Notes: generated by a model from the sequence alone, not told the origin. DNA of 64,000 bases from Dicyema japonicum (GCA_011109175.1 RDEW01000003.1:1337265-1401264), one strand, 5' to 3'. Positions 46,776-58,439 are shown, counted from the first letter of the stretch. A program made the numbers and translations.

Positions 46776-47854
46776 ATATTCTATCAAGTAGGCACTATGC
46801 GGCTTCGCTTATAAGGTTTAATTCTTAATTTTGCGAATTCCCACAAGAATTTTTTGTTTGTTACATTAAACAATGTTTAATTTAATTTAAAAAATAAAAT
46901 AAATAACGTACTATATTCTGGTTATTTAGTTGATCTTGTGACATTCTGTGGTTCTTAAAAAAGTATGTCCTTTTCACGTGTTTCGGTTGACATTTTCACA
47001 TTCAATGCTCGAAAGTTAAAGAAAAGCTGAAATTGGAATATTTGGTAAACGATTTATCATATATAGGTTCAGTATACATGAGAGGAGTTGAGAAATACAG
47101 AGTTTAGGCTGTCTACGCTTCCACGATGGCGAGGGTGTCCACAGACACCAATGAACATGATTTGTTTTACATGTTACTAGCGAATACGGTCTATGATTTT
47201 AAAGTATCGTGTATGACTTTCCTATGTGGAGATGGAATGCAAATGTGGGTCATTGCTCTTGGTGAAAGTCCTTTATGGGCAGATATGCTAAGGGGAGAAG
47301 GAATATGTAAGAAATGTCGCTTTTACATTTCTGTAATGTGTTAGATTACTTTATTTGTAATTCGGTATGTGGGACATAGGACTACTTGGAATGGACTCAG
47401 AATAGATGGGAATGGAGATCACTTTCACACTGAAACCAGTTAGACAATGTACTATGCAATATCTGTAACAGACTTTCACACTTATGTTGCAAGATGACTA
47501 AGAGACTCCGCAGTTGTGAAAAGATATTTCTGCATTGATTGAGGTAGAAAGAAGAGAGGATACATGGAAATTATTGTATGGCGATTAAGAAGAGATTACG
47601 GACAAAATATGGAATAGGGGGAGAAAGAAATCGTATGTCAAAAGATGTCAAGAAAATACTAGATATGGAACGTTATGCAACGTAAGGGGTTAATATATGG
47701 ATATTTAAATTTAGGATAGTGAAGAAATGTAATGGATATTAAAGAAAAACATTATTGACCAAAATTTTAAGGAATTTTGAATGATACTTAATAAATGGAA
47801 CCATTCAGGAAATTACCGAGAATGTTGAGCCTACCTATTTCTACAAAGGAAACT
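46776..47854. other. Region with one unrecognised frame (47126-47344)
   Basis: The frame is methionine- and cysteine-rich and has no family I know. Surrounding short frames look like a degraded retroelement, but no diagnostic motif was found. Confidence 0.3.
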
Positions 47855-48160
47855 AACTTGTCTATCAATATGTTAAACAACCACAGTGCAGGTAGAGCAG
47901 ACAACATCATGGATAAATGATCAAGTCTGCACCAGCAGAATTGACAACTTCTATTTACAAATATTTTCAAGATCCATTTTCCTATGAAACTCAATGATTA
48001 TTACTAGAACTTGTCTATCAATATGTTAAACAACTACTGTGCAGCTAGAGCAGACAACATCATGGAGAAATGATCAAGTATGCACCAGGAGAATTGACAA
48101 CTTCTATTTACAAATATTTTCAAGATTCATTTTCCTTTGAAACTCAGTGATTATTACTAG
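47855..48160 (+). repeat. Tandem duplication, 153-nt period
   Basis: Two adjacent units (47855-48007 and 48008-48160), both beginning AACTTGTCTATCAATATGTT and ending TTATTACTAG, differ at about a dozen positions. There is no N between them, so this looks like a real duplication that has since diverged. Confidence 0.9.
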
Positions 48161-48699
48161 CATCAACATATAATCAAATATGCTATAATTGAATCATCCG
48201 ATACTGTTCTCTCCCACCCTCTACTGTTGGATTCCACGTTTTGCAAACAACTGACTTCTTCACTGTTCCATAGTGTTCTGTTCAGTGGTCTCAGGACCAC
48301 CATTTGGTGGAACGCCTAGAGTCACTATCTCTGTGGCTCGAAATAAGCATCTTAATGGGATTGGAATATAACTTGTATGTGCAGACGACATAAAAGACCT
48401 ACGAGCAGATACAAAGAACACGGCCCGGCAGAGACGCCTAGTGGGAAAATTGTGAAGCATGAGGCAACAACTATAGTCTAAAAGTGCATTAATTTTTATT
48501 CATAAAATTAAGATTGCTTTGTATTTTAAAATTGTTAAAATGTATCGCTAAAAAAGCGATCAAATACTTTACTTGCAGAATCCTAGAAGCAAGATCATTG
48601 GCTATTTCTAAGCATCGTCTAAATTCCTCTAATGGTCGAGGGAAGTCGGCATTGATCAAAGAAAGAAATCACCGCAAAAATCTAATTGGATCACATTAG
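48161..48699. other. Spacer
   Basis: An open minus frame 48460-48260 is unrecognised. Nothing else is seen. Confidence 0.3.
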
Positions 48700-49300
48700 A
48701 AACGATTCTCAGGAAATCATAAATTTCAACATCTGATTAAGATGCTCGACTTGTCCCTCCACCCATGGACAGCTAGGACGCACCTGACGTGTTTTATACC
48801 ATATGTTGAGCTTAACTCGATTATTTTTTCATTCACAAATTATTTGCCATTGTCCGTGTGCAAAATGGTAGGTTTTCCAAACATTAAAATTATGCTCTTT
48901 ATTGCACTTGACACCTCAGTACCCGATCTACTATTTAGAGGTCTTGTCCAGAAGAATTTGGAAAAGGAATCCACCCAACCTAACGCCAGCAAAAATTTCA
49001 TAAGTTGTCTTGCTTTTGAACCCGTCGATCTTGACAGAGGTGATGGCAAGAGGCCGGTGGTGCAGAAACTGTGCCATAGAGCCAATGGAGGTATCTTCAA
49101 CATGCACGATAACTTTCTTTTATGGAAATTTGCACAAGTATCAGTGAGCGGGGTTTCGCAGCGAGCACTATTAGAGAAATGAAAAAGTGATGTACCAAGG
49201 CATCTTGGATCGTTCCGTTTTCCAGTTGATCCCCGTTGATTCCCTAGCACGTCTGAGCTCCGTTCGGCATGGAATGTCAACTAGAGAAGTCTCGGAATGT
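48700..49300 (-). pseudogene. Integrase-core (DDE) remnant of a Gypsy- or Ginger-type element
   Basis: Minus-strand text VDSFSKFFWTRPLNSRS carries the first catalytic aspartate region. FGKPTILHTDNGK, then FVNEKIIELSSTYGIKHV, carries the second. After a frameshift, RPSCPWVEGQVEHLNQMLKF carries the catalytic glutamate in the GQVE motif. The spacing fits the DD35E fold of the rve integrase family. A stop follows TDNGK and the frame shifts twice, so it is inactive. No reverse transcriptase, terminal repeat or host-gene context is present to separate the two element types. Confidence 0.7.
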
Positions 49301-49489
49301 GTGGTATGCAACGACGTGAACACTTCTATAAATGAATAGATTGTCGCTAGAAGAGAAGATTAGTTAGACGGAAGTAATAAAATAATTACTTATACTTATT
49401 GTTTGATTTATAATAAATTTTTATATTTGTTATAATTAATAAAATTAAAATTAATAATAATTATAAGTTTTTTTTTAAATTTAATTATT

Positions 49490-49925
49490 TTGGTGATGTT
49501 GTGACGTGCCTCGATTCTTCTCTTTACAACAGTCAAGAAAAATGTATAGATAGCAGAAGATTTCAAGAGAATATACTTCCCCTAAAGCTTCTTACGTTCA
49601 ATGCTAGTGGAATATCCAAGCCTCAGTCAAGAAATACTCTTGTGATGACCTAGAAAAATATAACGTTTTTATTGGCTGTATGCAAGAGACGAAAATAACG
49701 TACTATTTCGATGAAAACTATGGAAAATATCGACTAATGTGCCTACCCAGTGACTAACACTATGGTCCTGGAATCGCCATTCACAGAAAACTATCATCTG
49801 ACATAATCGCATTTGGAAGATTAATGATAGGATCTGCATAATAAAGATTTATCTGCACAACCAATGTTCCCCTAAAAATACACTAACAATTGAATGTATA
49901 TCACCACACACAATGGGTTTGATTT
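49490..49925 (+). mobile_element. LINE AP-endonuclease fragment
   Basis: Frame-broken text reads LLTFNASGIS, YNVFIGCMQETKIT, GKYRLMCLPS, GPGIAIHRKLSSDIIAF and NDRICIIKIYLHN. This is the order of blocks I-IV of the apurinic endonuclease domain of RTE/CR1-type LINEs. It has no adjacent reverse transcriptase. Confidence 0.6.
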
Positions 49926-51339
49926 TGAATTATTTCTGACATGTCAACTCACTTTTATCCGTCTTCGATTCCTTTGAAATTCCCCAGATTTGTTTGGACA
50001 ACCCATCGGACTGATATAAAATGTATTTTATATTTATTAGCCATCCATAGCTCACGTGAGCGTAAATTAATTCTATCATCATCCGACGACAAAATCAGTT
50101 TTTTTTCGGGCCAGATTCTGTCTAATTTATAGAGTTGTGTAAATTAGATAATTTTAGTGTATTTACGGAATCCTCTATTTCACCCATTGGAGGGATTTAA
50201 AGTAGAATGTTTTATCAATTCAGCTTAAAAACATCAAAACGATTTTTTCAAAGGAAGAGAACTCAGATGTACTTGTTTTTGGGATGCTTTTCCAACTTTT
50301 AGAGCTATTTACTAACGTTATCACAAGCATTAATGCATTTAGAGGATTTGAACACCAAAATTCAAATTAATATGAAACTAACAGTTTGATATCAAAAATA
50401 AAATTTAGAAATTCCAGGAAGGTTTTTTTGTGACGGCTGATTCGTTCTGGCTTCTGCAGGGACAAGGTGCTCTTTTCTAGTGAAATTGGGTATCTTCGTC
50501 ATGAAAACAGGTTCATCTACAGATAACAATTGAAATCTACCGTTGGGAGGTACTTAATGTTAATGGATGTGACGAATTAGAAGTACTAGGTTAGGTTCCA
50601 TCCTACCCACGTGGAGGATGGGGTGGTGATATTCTTATCTGAAGTTCACTTGGACGATACAAGAGTAATAAAGCAGGGGAAACAGCTTAGATGTGTTCTA
50701 CGTTGGACAGGCTATTTTCTGGATATTCGAATCATCCGCCAGTTCTATTTGTTTTGTGTTGTAATTTCATTGAAGTGTACCTTTCTACCCTGGATTTTGA
50801 AAAACTAAAAAGTGTGTATGGGTTATTTTGAGAACATTTTGACGAGTTTGGTGCCTTACTAATAAAACACAGAAAGATTCTCTGAACCTCCACTTTCTTG
50901 GTTGGCACCGGTCTATCTGATTCCATTTTTTGAGACATTCTTCTACTGCTTGGTGTATTCTTATTCAGACCCTTGATTCCTGATGCAATAACTGAAGGTT
51001 TGAGATCTGTGAGTCCTTCCGTGATATTATTCTTCTTGAATCCTTGCCAAATTTGACTGTTTTCGTATTTAATTGTGGTTTGTTATTCTGATGAGGTCTG
51101 CAAAATGTCACGGGCTTCAGTTTCCTAACGGAAAAGTGGATCCTCGACCTCGAATGTACTTTCTGTTGAAATTATTGATGGTGACGACAATACTATCACA
51201 ATACCACGTGAATCCTATTACCCCATACATTTCTCCCATTTATTGGGGATTTGCTAACTTTTGTATTTGTATCCACATCCTGATCTATTTGTTTTAACAA
51301 ATGGGGGATGCAATAATTTTTGTGTCAATACTAGTGAAG
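49926..51339. other. Region with ambiguous coding traces
   Basis: Several short frames (50611-50808, 51073-51297, and minus 50938-50732) look partly coding by composition. They cannot be joined convincingly with tiny introns. No assignment. Confidence 0.25.
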
Positions 51340-51722
51340 ATGGCACAATTGTCATGAATCCTGTAGTTTTGATGGATCGCTTTGTTGGGATTTTATTGTA
51401 GCATTGTATTCTCGTTTAAAGTTTTTGACTGTGCTTATTATAGTATTGAAAATAGTAAAATTGTTTAATTTTCTTTTTTGTAGATAAAATTATATTCATT
51501 TTTATGCTTAAAATATTGAATTCGTTGTTTNACAATTGTCATGAATCCTGTAGTTTTGATGGATCACTTTGTTGGGATTTTATTGTAGCATTGTATTCTC
51601 GTTTAAAGTTTTTGACTGCTTATTATAGTATTGAATATAGTAAAATTGTTTAATTTTCTTTTTTGTAGATAAAATTATATTCATTTTTATGCTTAAAAAA
51701 TTGAATTCGTTGTTTTTTAATC
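51340..51722. repeat. Sequence duplicated on both sides of an N (assembly join)
   Basis: About 190 nt beginning ACAATTGTCATGAATCCTGT occur at about 51340-51530 and again at 51532-51720 with only a few differences, separated by a single N at 51531. This is most simply two overlapping contig ends. The first copy may contain the 3' end of a plus-strand gene (NGGCNNFCVNTSEDG then a stop near 51402). Confidence 0.75.
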
Positions 51723-51763
51723 GATATACTTTTTAAAATTAAAAACATTTATTTCGACCGAAG

Positions 51764-52402
51764 AAATTAAAACTAACAAAAATGGACCTTGTGACATAAT
51801 CAACACAGATCAACTGGAAAAGCCACTGAGAGTCACATGCTTAGAAAAATCTTTTAGACACAACGTGAATTACCATTTAGATTGCCGATTTTGAAAAATG
51901 GTGATTATTCAATAATCTACAGCCAATCACTTAGTATTTTTAATCTACCTGATCGAAAAATACCATTTCGTTGTGACTTCATCAAATCCTACGAGGCAAT
52001 AGCTACATTACCTGTCTCATGAGACGACATTCAAAAATGATATATCACCTTCCTACTTTACCAGAGGGGTTTTAACAATGGTAGATATGGATGGACTTGA
52101 TTCCTGGAAAGGATGTGTATCAGTTGGACAGTTGTTTGTAGAGTTTGACAACAGAGAGATAATGATAGCAGATGATCTTATGCAATATTCTGTACGTATG
52201 AAAAAAATCTTGCACTAAGTCATCATACTTAATTTTTTAACAAAGAGTGACTTATTTGGGATTCCAACAATTTTTTTGCCTCATCATACTGGAATTGATT
52301 GAAATAATTTGACTCCCACAGAAACCCAAAAGGGAGATCTTCAAAAAAACGTATCAGAATATTGGTCTCACACTATTGAGGACAAACTCTCAAATAAACC
52401 TT
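51764..52402 (+). CDS. Unrecognised multi-exon protein-coding region
   Basis: The frame from about 51764 to 51831 joins through a 26-nt GT...AG intron (51832-51857) to an exon 51858-52013 (52 codons), LPILKNGDYSIIYSQSLSIF and IPFRCDFIKSYEAIATLP. A 51-53-nt intron then leads to VDMDGLDSWKGCVSVGQLF, VEFDNREIMIADDLMQYS. After another intron come DLFGIPTIFLPHHTGID and TPTETQKGDLQKNVSEYW, with a stop at about 52402 and AATAAA downstream near 52459. An in-frame TGA just after HHTGID needs another splice or marks decay. The start codon is not identified. The text looks like a globular enzyme or adaptor domain, but I recognise no family. Confidence 0.5.
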
Positions 52403-53602
52403 AAAGCAACGATCAACGTTTGCATTTAGTCTAGTGCCCTACCACACACACTTTGGGAGTTTAATAAATCTTTATTTATTAAAAAAACAGATCGTTAAAA
52501 TTATTGATACAAATTACAGTAAAAATGTAAATTGCCAAAAATTCAACATTTTGAGCACAATTTCGTAGGTTTAAAAGAAAGTTTACTATAACGGCTTAAT
52601 CCACAATTAGGGGAGACTTCATCATTTTTTATTTATTTTCTCTACAAGCAGACCATGATTATCGTTAATCCCAGAATCAAGAAGATTAACGTTTTAGGCA
52701 GAGGACTTATTATCTTTCAAATATTTAAGCAATAGCTAAAAATCAAAAATTTCAAAATATTAAACCAATAGCTAAGATAAACAGATACTTTAACCTTCGC
52801 ACTGAACTCCGTTACCTCAGACGAAGTCTTGTCACAACAGAATTCGTCCTATCTTCTCAGATGACCTGAAATTGCCGTAACCTGATCTTGAAAGTTTCAT
52901 TTTTTGAATTTTCAGTATAAAATTTGATTTCGCCGATCTCTTTAATCTCCTTCCTTTCATCATAAAATGATGCAATCGAATAACTCAAATTGTGTGTCAA
53001 TTTATTTCCAAAAATACGATTGCACGTGTTAGCGACTTGAAGAATTAAGAAAGAAAAATTTCAACAAGTCTTTTCCACAAAATATAGACCAACTTTCGAT
53101 TATCCACGTTGTCTTTGTTAGTGTAAAGGACTTTCCGGGTTTATTCAAAAAGCCTGATGGCATTCTCTTAATCTCTTTTGATGGGAAGAAAGAAAGCGAC
53201 TAACTAATGACATAGTCTTTCATCGTCTAACGATTTCATGTGTGAAAGAAAAGACCTTGAATTTGCGAAATATTCAAGTTGTGAGTGTTAGTAGGATATT
53301 ATTTCTCGTATGAACTTTAATTAAAACATGTTGAGATTTTCGACTATTGAATATAAACTGGATAATTTTTCGTACGGAGAGTGAGTATTTGTTTCTAGTA
53401 ACATATTAATAAGTAATTATTTTCAAATACAATTAATTCAATTATCTTAATTTTTAACAATCCGAAAAACCTTTATTCAATTTATAATTTGTCTATCAAA
53501 AACTTACTTTTGGTAACTTCTGATGATATCAGATCTTAGAGTCGAGGGTTCTATCCAAATGATGACTTTCTGGCACAAGATAATAGTTGAAACTGATCTT
53601 CC
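52403..53602. other. Spacer without a supported gene
   Basis: AT-rich. TTTATTTATTAAAAAAACAG near 52472 could be a LINE-type tail. Nothing else is recognised. Confidence 0.3.
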
Positions 53603-53790
53603 TACCTTTTCCCTGATCAAATCCAGTAGTGAAGATTACATTATGAAAACTCATCCGTCGAAAAATTAAGTGATTTCCGCGGCGGTAGGACCGGTGTTGA
53701 AAATGCATAAGGGCAAACCTATTTTTCAACTTTTTCTATAGCGGAAGATTTTGATTTACTCGAAGGATTTCCTTTCTTTTCTTAATTCAT
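53603..53790 (+). repeat. Dispersed repeat R2, copy 3 (short)
   Basis: GAAGATTACATTATGAAAAC, TGAT.TCCGC and GGTAGGAC blocks match 45232-45330. The 3' half is diverged. Confidence 0.5.
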
Positions 53791-53986
53791 AGAGGCGTCA
53801 TTGGATCCACCTACTGCTTGGTTGTCAAAGCTAATTACAACAGAATGATACCATTGCGATACCTAGTCTTTGATGCTCAGTGCCTATTCATAGAGGCATT
53901 ATTGGATCCACATACTGCTTGGCTGTCAAAGCTAATTACAACAGAATGATACCACTACGATACCTAGTCTTTGATGCTCAGTGCCC
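53785..53986 (+). repeat. Tandem duplication, 101-nt period
   Basis: Units 53785-53885 and 53886-53986 both start ATTCATAGAGGC and end TTTGATGCTCAGTGCC. They differ at about six positions and have no N between them. Confidence 0.9.
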
Positions 53987-55426
53987 TACTGTTATCCAAA
54001 AAAGGATTTTTTTCTTCTAGATTCCCGTGGAGGGGTATCCACAATGGCGCATACTTTAAGATGATACGTATTACTTTGATTGTGGGAACTAGATAAATAC
54101 TACTTCATGTATATCGGAGTTATTAAAATTCTTTTAGGGTTGAGGATTTCCAATTCATAGCCATCAATATTCTAGAGAAGTTTTCAAACTCTCTCCTTAG
54201 AGGTTTCAGCAAAGATGATAAATAAAAGATGATTTGGGACATCCAGTTATCTCACTAAACACATATTATGGATTTTTTGCACTAAAAGCTGGAATTAAAT
54301 TGAGGTTGGCAGACGTGACCACTAAAAACTTACATAGTTTTAAATGGAGAATGCAGATTTTGTCTATTCCTTATATATGTATTTGATGAGGTTTTCTTCA
54401 TCAGTGTTGCTGATTATAACATGATTTCCACGAAATGAATGTATGTTTTTAGTTTACGGAATTGGTAACAATTGTTCACGTTAATTTAACTCAATTTTGC
54501 GTATTGGTTCATAATATATTTGCCTAAAATGAGGGCGGGAAATGACTCCATCAATACCGAAGCGTTGATTGTTACCGCTCTGTTTTTTGTCTTCTGAATG
54601 TTATGTAGTGTCTCCAGAATTTCTTCGGTCTGTCGATAGTCGATTTGGATAGTTTAGCGACAGGGATTCATGACTTCTTTAGTTAGTTTTTGAATGAATT
54701 ATTTTTATTATTAGGGAAAATGGATTTGGATTCTTGACCTTTAGTGAGTAATTTTTGTCGGTGGTGAAAATTACTTTGTTGATGAACTTCACCAAGGGAT
54801 CAAGCGATTTTATGCTCTCAACAGTTACAGTTTTTTCGCCTAAACAAACTCTCATTTGCCACGTTTGTAGTTTGTTATGGTTTCGGGCGTGAGATATTTG
54901 ACTTATTGAATTATGGACAAATAGGAGGTCGTGTATGACTTTCTAAGATATTGTCGATGAGTATGACGGGGAAGATAAAACGAGATCAGTGGATTGTCAC
55001 TCTCTTAGACTTGCTTGAGTGTAAGAGTTTTTTACCAATTATTTTGGCCACTTAGCCAAAGCGAATCTAACTCAAAATTATCACATTGTGAATCGTTTGT
55101 AGCTAGCCAATTTTGAAGTTGAAAAGAGGCTATGCATGTTCTCAACTTCATTTTATTTTTGTTATGTGTCAGTCCGCGTAGATAATCCGTGACGTCGTCA
55201 CTCGTCAAACCCAAAGGCATCATCGATGAGTGGAATCCTTATTGGGAATAAACAGCAGCTAAATTAGAATCAAAAACCTTCTGGACTTTGACACTACGTC
55301 ATCTCGGATTCTTGTTAAATTAAAAAATATAATCATTCAAAATAAATAAAAGAAACTTATAAATATTTGATGAATTATTTAATTAAAATTTTATAGTTAA
55401 AAAATAAATTTTATTTAAAAATATAA
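53987..55426. other. Spacer without a supported gene
   Basis: Short frames on both strands, none recognisable. The minus frame 55223-55032 is unassigned. Confidence 0.3.
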
Positions 55427-55706
55427 GAGTCTTTGTTTGATGATGACACACCAAATTTATAAAAATTCCAATAAAAAAAATCATATTAATCAGAATATAT
55501 TAGTCACTGAAGTACCATATACTTAAATGCAAGTAATTGGAGGTGTATTACTGGCTCTCTGTTGTAGAGTCTTTGTTTGATGATGTCTTTACACACCAAA
55601 TTTATAAAAATTCCAATAAAAAAAATCATATTAATCAGAATATATCAGTCACTGAAGTACCATATACTTAAATGCAAGTAATTGAAGGTGTATTACTGGC
55701 TCTCTG
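55427..55706 (+). repeat. Tandem duplication, 140-nt period, overlapping the Bro1-gene exon
   Basis: GAGTCTTTGTTTGATGATG starts both units (55427 and 55567), and both run through GCAAGTAATTG.AGGTGTATT. The second unit carries the exon used in the Bro1-domain model, so the duplication includes coding sequence. Confidence 0.9.
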
Positions 55707-56161
55707 TTGTGCCTACGAGAAGGCAAACTTTACAAGTTTCAATCCTATGTAAATTTCAGACTACTCCAAAGAGATTCTATCCAAATTTTCTCAGAAGGAG
55801 CAACTATTGGCCAAAAACGTAGTTGATTTATTGACTGCTGCCAAACTTCCTAATGTTGTGTTTTTATGACTTTAGGAATCCATTTTATTCCTTAAGAACT
55901 GTTCAATGTATTCTAAAGCACAGACACACTACTTCAAGTCATTTACGGACGAGACTAGTGGCCACTATTTTCTCAGAGTCGCCAGATTAAGTGTAAAAAG
56001 TTTACTAAAATCAGATTGCTGCCAAACTAAGCTGCCAGACAAAGTTTTTGGATGAGAATTTATACAACGAATGTCATACAAAGTCAAAGAAGGAGAATGA
56101 CTTTATCTATCAAACCGTTGAGCCTCCAGATACATCAGAAAGATTACAAGAATACCTTTAA
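55672..56161 (+). pseudogene. Bro1-domain protein (ALIX/PTPN23/BROX type), C-terminal part of the domain, truncated
   Basis: Bro1 domains bind ESCRT-III in endosomal sorting and membrane scission. Exons 55672-55735, 55760-55854, 55876-55992 and 56015-56161 are joined by introns of 24, 21 and 22 nt, and all phases agree. The product reads EGVLLALCCAYEKANFTN, KEQLLAKNVVDLLTAAKLPN, FLKNCSMYSKAQTHYFKSF and SKKENDFIYQTVEPPDT. The last segment matches the KKDNDFIYHxxVPxLDT signature of ALIX and PTPN23. The frame stops at 56159-56161, exactly where LINE sequence begins, and the N-terminal half of the domain is not found upstream. I read this as a gene broken by a LINE insertion, but a rearranged or partly assembled gene is possible. 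The ATG at 55672 may be internal. Confidence 0.7.
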
Positions 56162-56780
56162 AGATTTAAATTTGGATAAATTATAACCGGCTTGATATAT
56201 CAACTGAAAATCTTCTTCGACGTTATTTACTTCAGACAAACGACTTGGACAAATGACAGTGGATATATTTATCAAAAATCCTTTCACGAAGAAACTGACA
56301 ATCTTGGGGATCACCATCGACACACACATGTCTTTTTCACCTCACGTCGACGCTGTCTCTGGAAGCTACTCAAGATAAACTAGGGATAATCCAAACTATT
56401 TTCGGTGGCATTAAAATCTCTTTTCCAGCTTTGAAATTGTTGTACAAACAATTTATTGAGCCTTCTGTCAGCTATGCCTGTACGTCATAGGAATCATTTT
56501 GTCTTGGACGATGAAACAAAGAATCCAGGACATTCAGGCCTTAACAGCCACTACTATTTGTAATCTCGGGATACTAAAAAAACTAGTACCCTCATCACTT
56601 GAAGACCTATCCGACAAAATGAAAGGGGATTTGCTACCCTGTGCAAGCAGTGCAATTCTCAACAATACACAGCCACGACGTGTCTTATTAGAAGGGTATA
56701 CATCACCCCTCTCCAATTCCTATTCCCGAAACTCGCATATACGGCGCCTCGCATGTACGGACTGTGACATTTAATAAAGA
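56162..56780 (+). mobile_element. 5'-truncated LINE (RT C-terminus), inserted into a Bro1 gene
   Basis: Frames give STLFTSDKRLGQMTVDIFIK and KKLTILGITIDTHMSFSPHV (the LGITxD box), then LLYKQFIEPSVSYACTS and, after frameshifts, PSSLEDLSDKMKGDLLP. It is related to the family at 9561-10330 but distinct from it. Its 3' end, about 56653-56730, is the source-type sequence of the three 3'-end copies at 997-2368. Confidence 0.75.
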
Positions 56781-56784
56781 TTTT

Positions 56785-57425
56785 TGACAGAAAATAATTT
56801 TTACAACGAGAAAAAATATTAATTTGCTTTCCACTACAAACTTTTGGTATGTGGATGGTACTTTTAAGTCTGTTCCATATTGTTTGATCAATTATATACG
56901 ATTCATGGACTAAAGAAGAATGATGTACTACCACTTACATTTTAATATTAACAGAACGGAAGAAAGCTATAAAAAAGTTTTATTCAAAATCATTGGGCCA
57001 TCGTTATCACTGAGGAATTATCACTGATTTCGAAAAAGCAGCTATAAATGGATCTAATATTATATTTCCTGATGCTACTACGAAGGGCTGTTTCTTTCAT
57101 TTGTCCCAATCCATATTTAAATGCATCCAATAACAGAGATTACAATTATTATATCAGAGAGATTCAGAATTCGCTTTGAAACTGCGCATGATTGCGACGC
57201 TCGCATTTGTCCCACATTACATGTTGTTATTATTTGAACATTTGTGCGATTACAATAGTTTCCTGAAAAAGCAAATCTGTACTGGATTATGTAGAAATAT
57301 TTGGATATGACGTCTCGATAGCCGTCAAGTTTGTCGTTGTCCACGTTTTGCCCATGAATTGTGGAATTGTTTTGAAGCAGCGAGAGTTGAGATGATAACA
57401 CCAATAATTGAAAGAATAAATCTAA
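56785..57425 (+). pseudogene. MULE transposase remnant
   Basis: Frames give FWYVDGTFKSVPYCLINYIR (first catalytic aspartate in VDGTF), then IITDFEKAAINGSNIIFPDA and GCFFHLSQSIFKCI, the DxE...C.FH pattern of the MULE transposase domain. Further downstream come ATLAFVPHYMLLLFEHLCDY and PRFAHELWNCFEAARVEM, matching the (R)RPRFPIELWN end region. Frameshifts interrupt it. No terminal inverted repeats were located by eye. Confidence 0.75.
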
Positions 57426-57786
57426 CCCAACTAGGATGATAATTCCGAATAGTTTTCCTGATCTTCACCCAAAGGGACATGAAGTATGTTTGTCCTTGAT
57501 TACATAATCGTTTTCATGAATGAATGTTTTCTTAATGGAGAGTTAAATTGTTAACAAATGTGAGACAATGAACATCCATGTTAGACACTGCAAGTTGACA
57601 GCAAGTATTTTAGTTTTTTACTTTCCATGAGAGGTGCCATGCACGTAGTCTAAAAATATTTTGACTTTATATACCCAAATTACTTTACTATCAATATATT
57701 CGATTGGACATTTTGGTAGATACGTCGAAATAATAAAACAGATTACTTTTGATTACAACAAGGAGGAAGTAACACCAAATATCGAC
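57426..57786. other. Spacer after the MULE remnant
   Basis: No feature recognised. Confidence 0.3.
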
Positions 57787-58022
57787 CTTCTAATATTTTC
57801 GAAGGGTTTATTGGCTTTCCAATGAGAAATGAATATCATGAAATATTAATTTTCCACCGAGTGATAGTACCAAAAATATAAAATTGTTTACAAAAAATTT
57901 CTGAACTTCTAATATTTTCGAAGGGTTTATTGGCTTTCCAATGAGAAATGAATATCATGAAATATTAATTTTCCACCGAGTGATAGTACCAAAAATATAA
58001 AATTGTTTACAAAAAATTTTTT
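57787..58022 (+). repeat. Tandem duplication, 119-nt period
   Basis: CTTCTAATATTTTCGAAGGG begins at 57787 and 57906, and the two units are almost identical to GTTTACAAAAAATTT. No N lies between them. Confidence 0.9.
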
Positions 58023-58439
58023 CAAGCAGGTGAACAAATGAAAAAACAAGAAATTTTAGGTGTGATGTGGAAGATATAAACCAGGTAACAGCGTTATTTT
58101 GAAACATGATATAATGACAATCTCCAAAAAGAAGATGTTGTTATCGGACCACATTGACTTATTAGACAAACAATAAAGTCGACATTAGTCAAATTTCTTC
58201 ATAATTCAAAGCACATAAAGAATTGATGAATAAAAGATCTATTATATAAAAGTTTGAAACATTGCATTTTCAATAATGAAGAAATAATAATAAATACAGT
58301 AAATGAAAAGCTACAACGAACGACCACAAGAGGAGATGATAACGTGTATAATATACTTGATGAATGGTGGTTGACCATTTAAAAAAATAATTTTTGATTA
58401 ATATAATTAAGAAAGAGAATTTATTTTTAAAATTATTAA
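58023..58439. other. AT-rich spacer
   Basis: Nothing recognisable. Confidence 0.3.

Noticed and set aside
48742-49182. Plus-strand ORF of 146 codons
   Set aside because: The minus strand of the same DNA carries the integrase motifs. The plus frame has none.
50580-51402. LDL-receptor-related (YWTD propeller plus EGF) gene
   Set aside because: NGGCNNFCVN looks EGF-like, but the upstream frames could not be joined by plausible introns and no YWTD motif is convincing.
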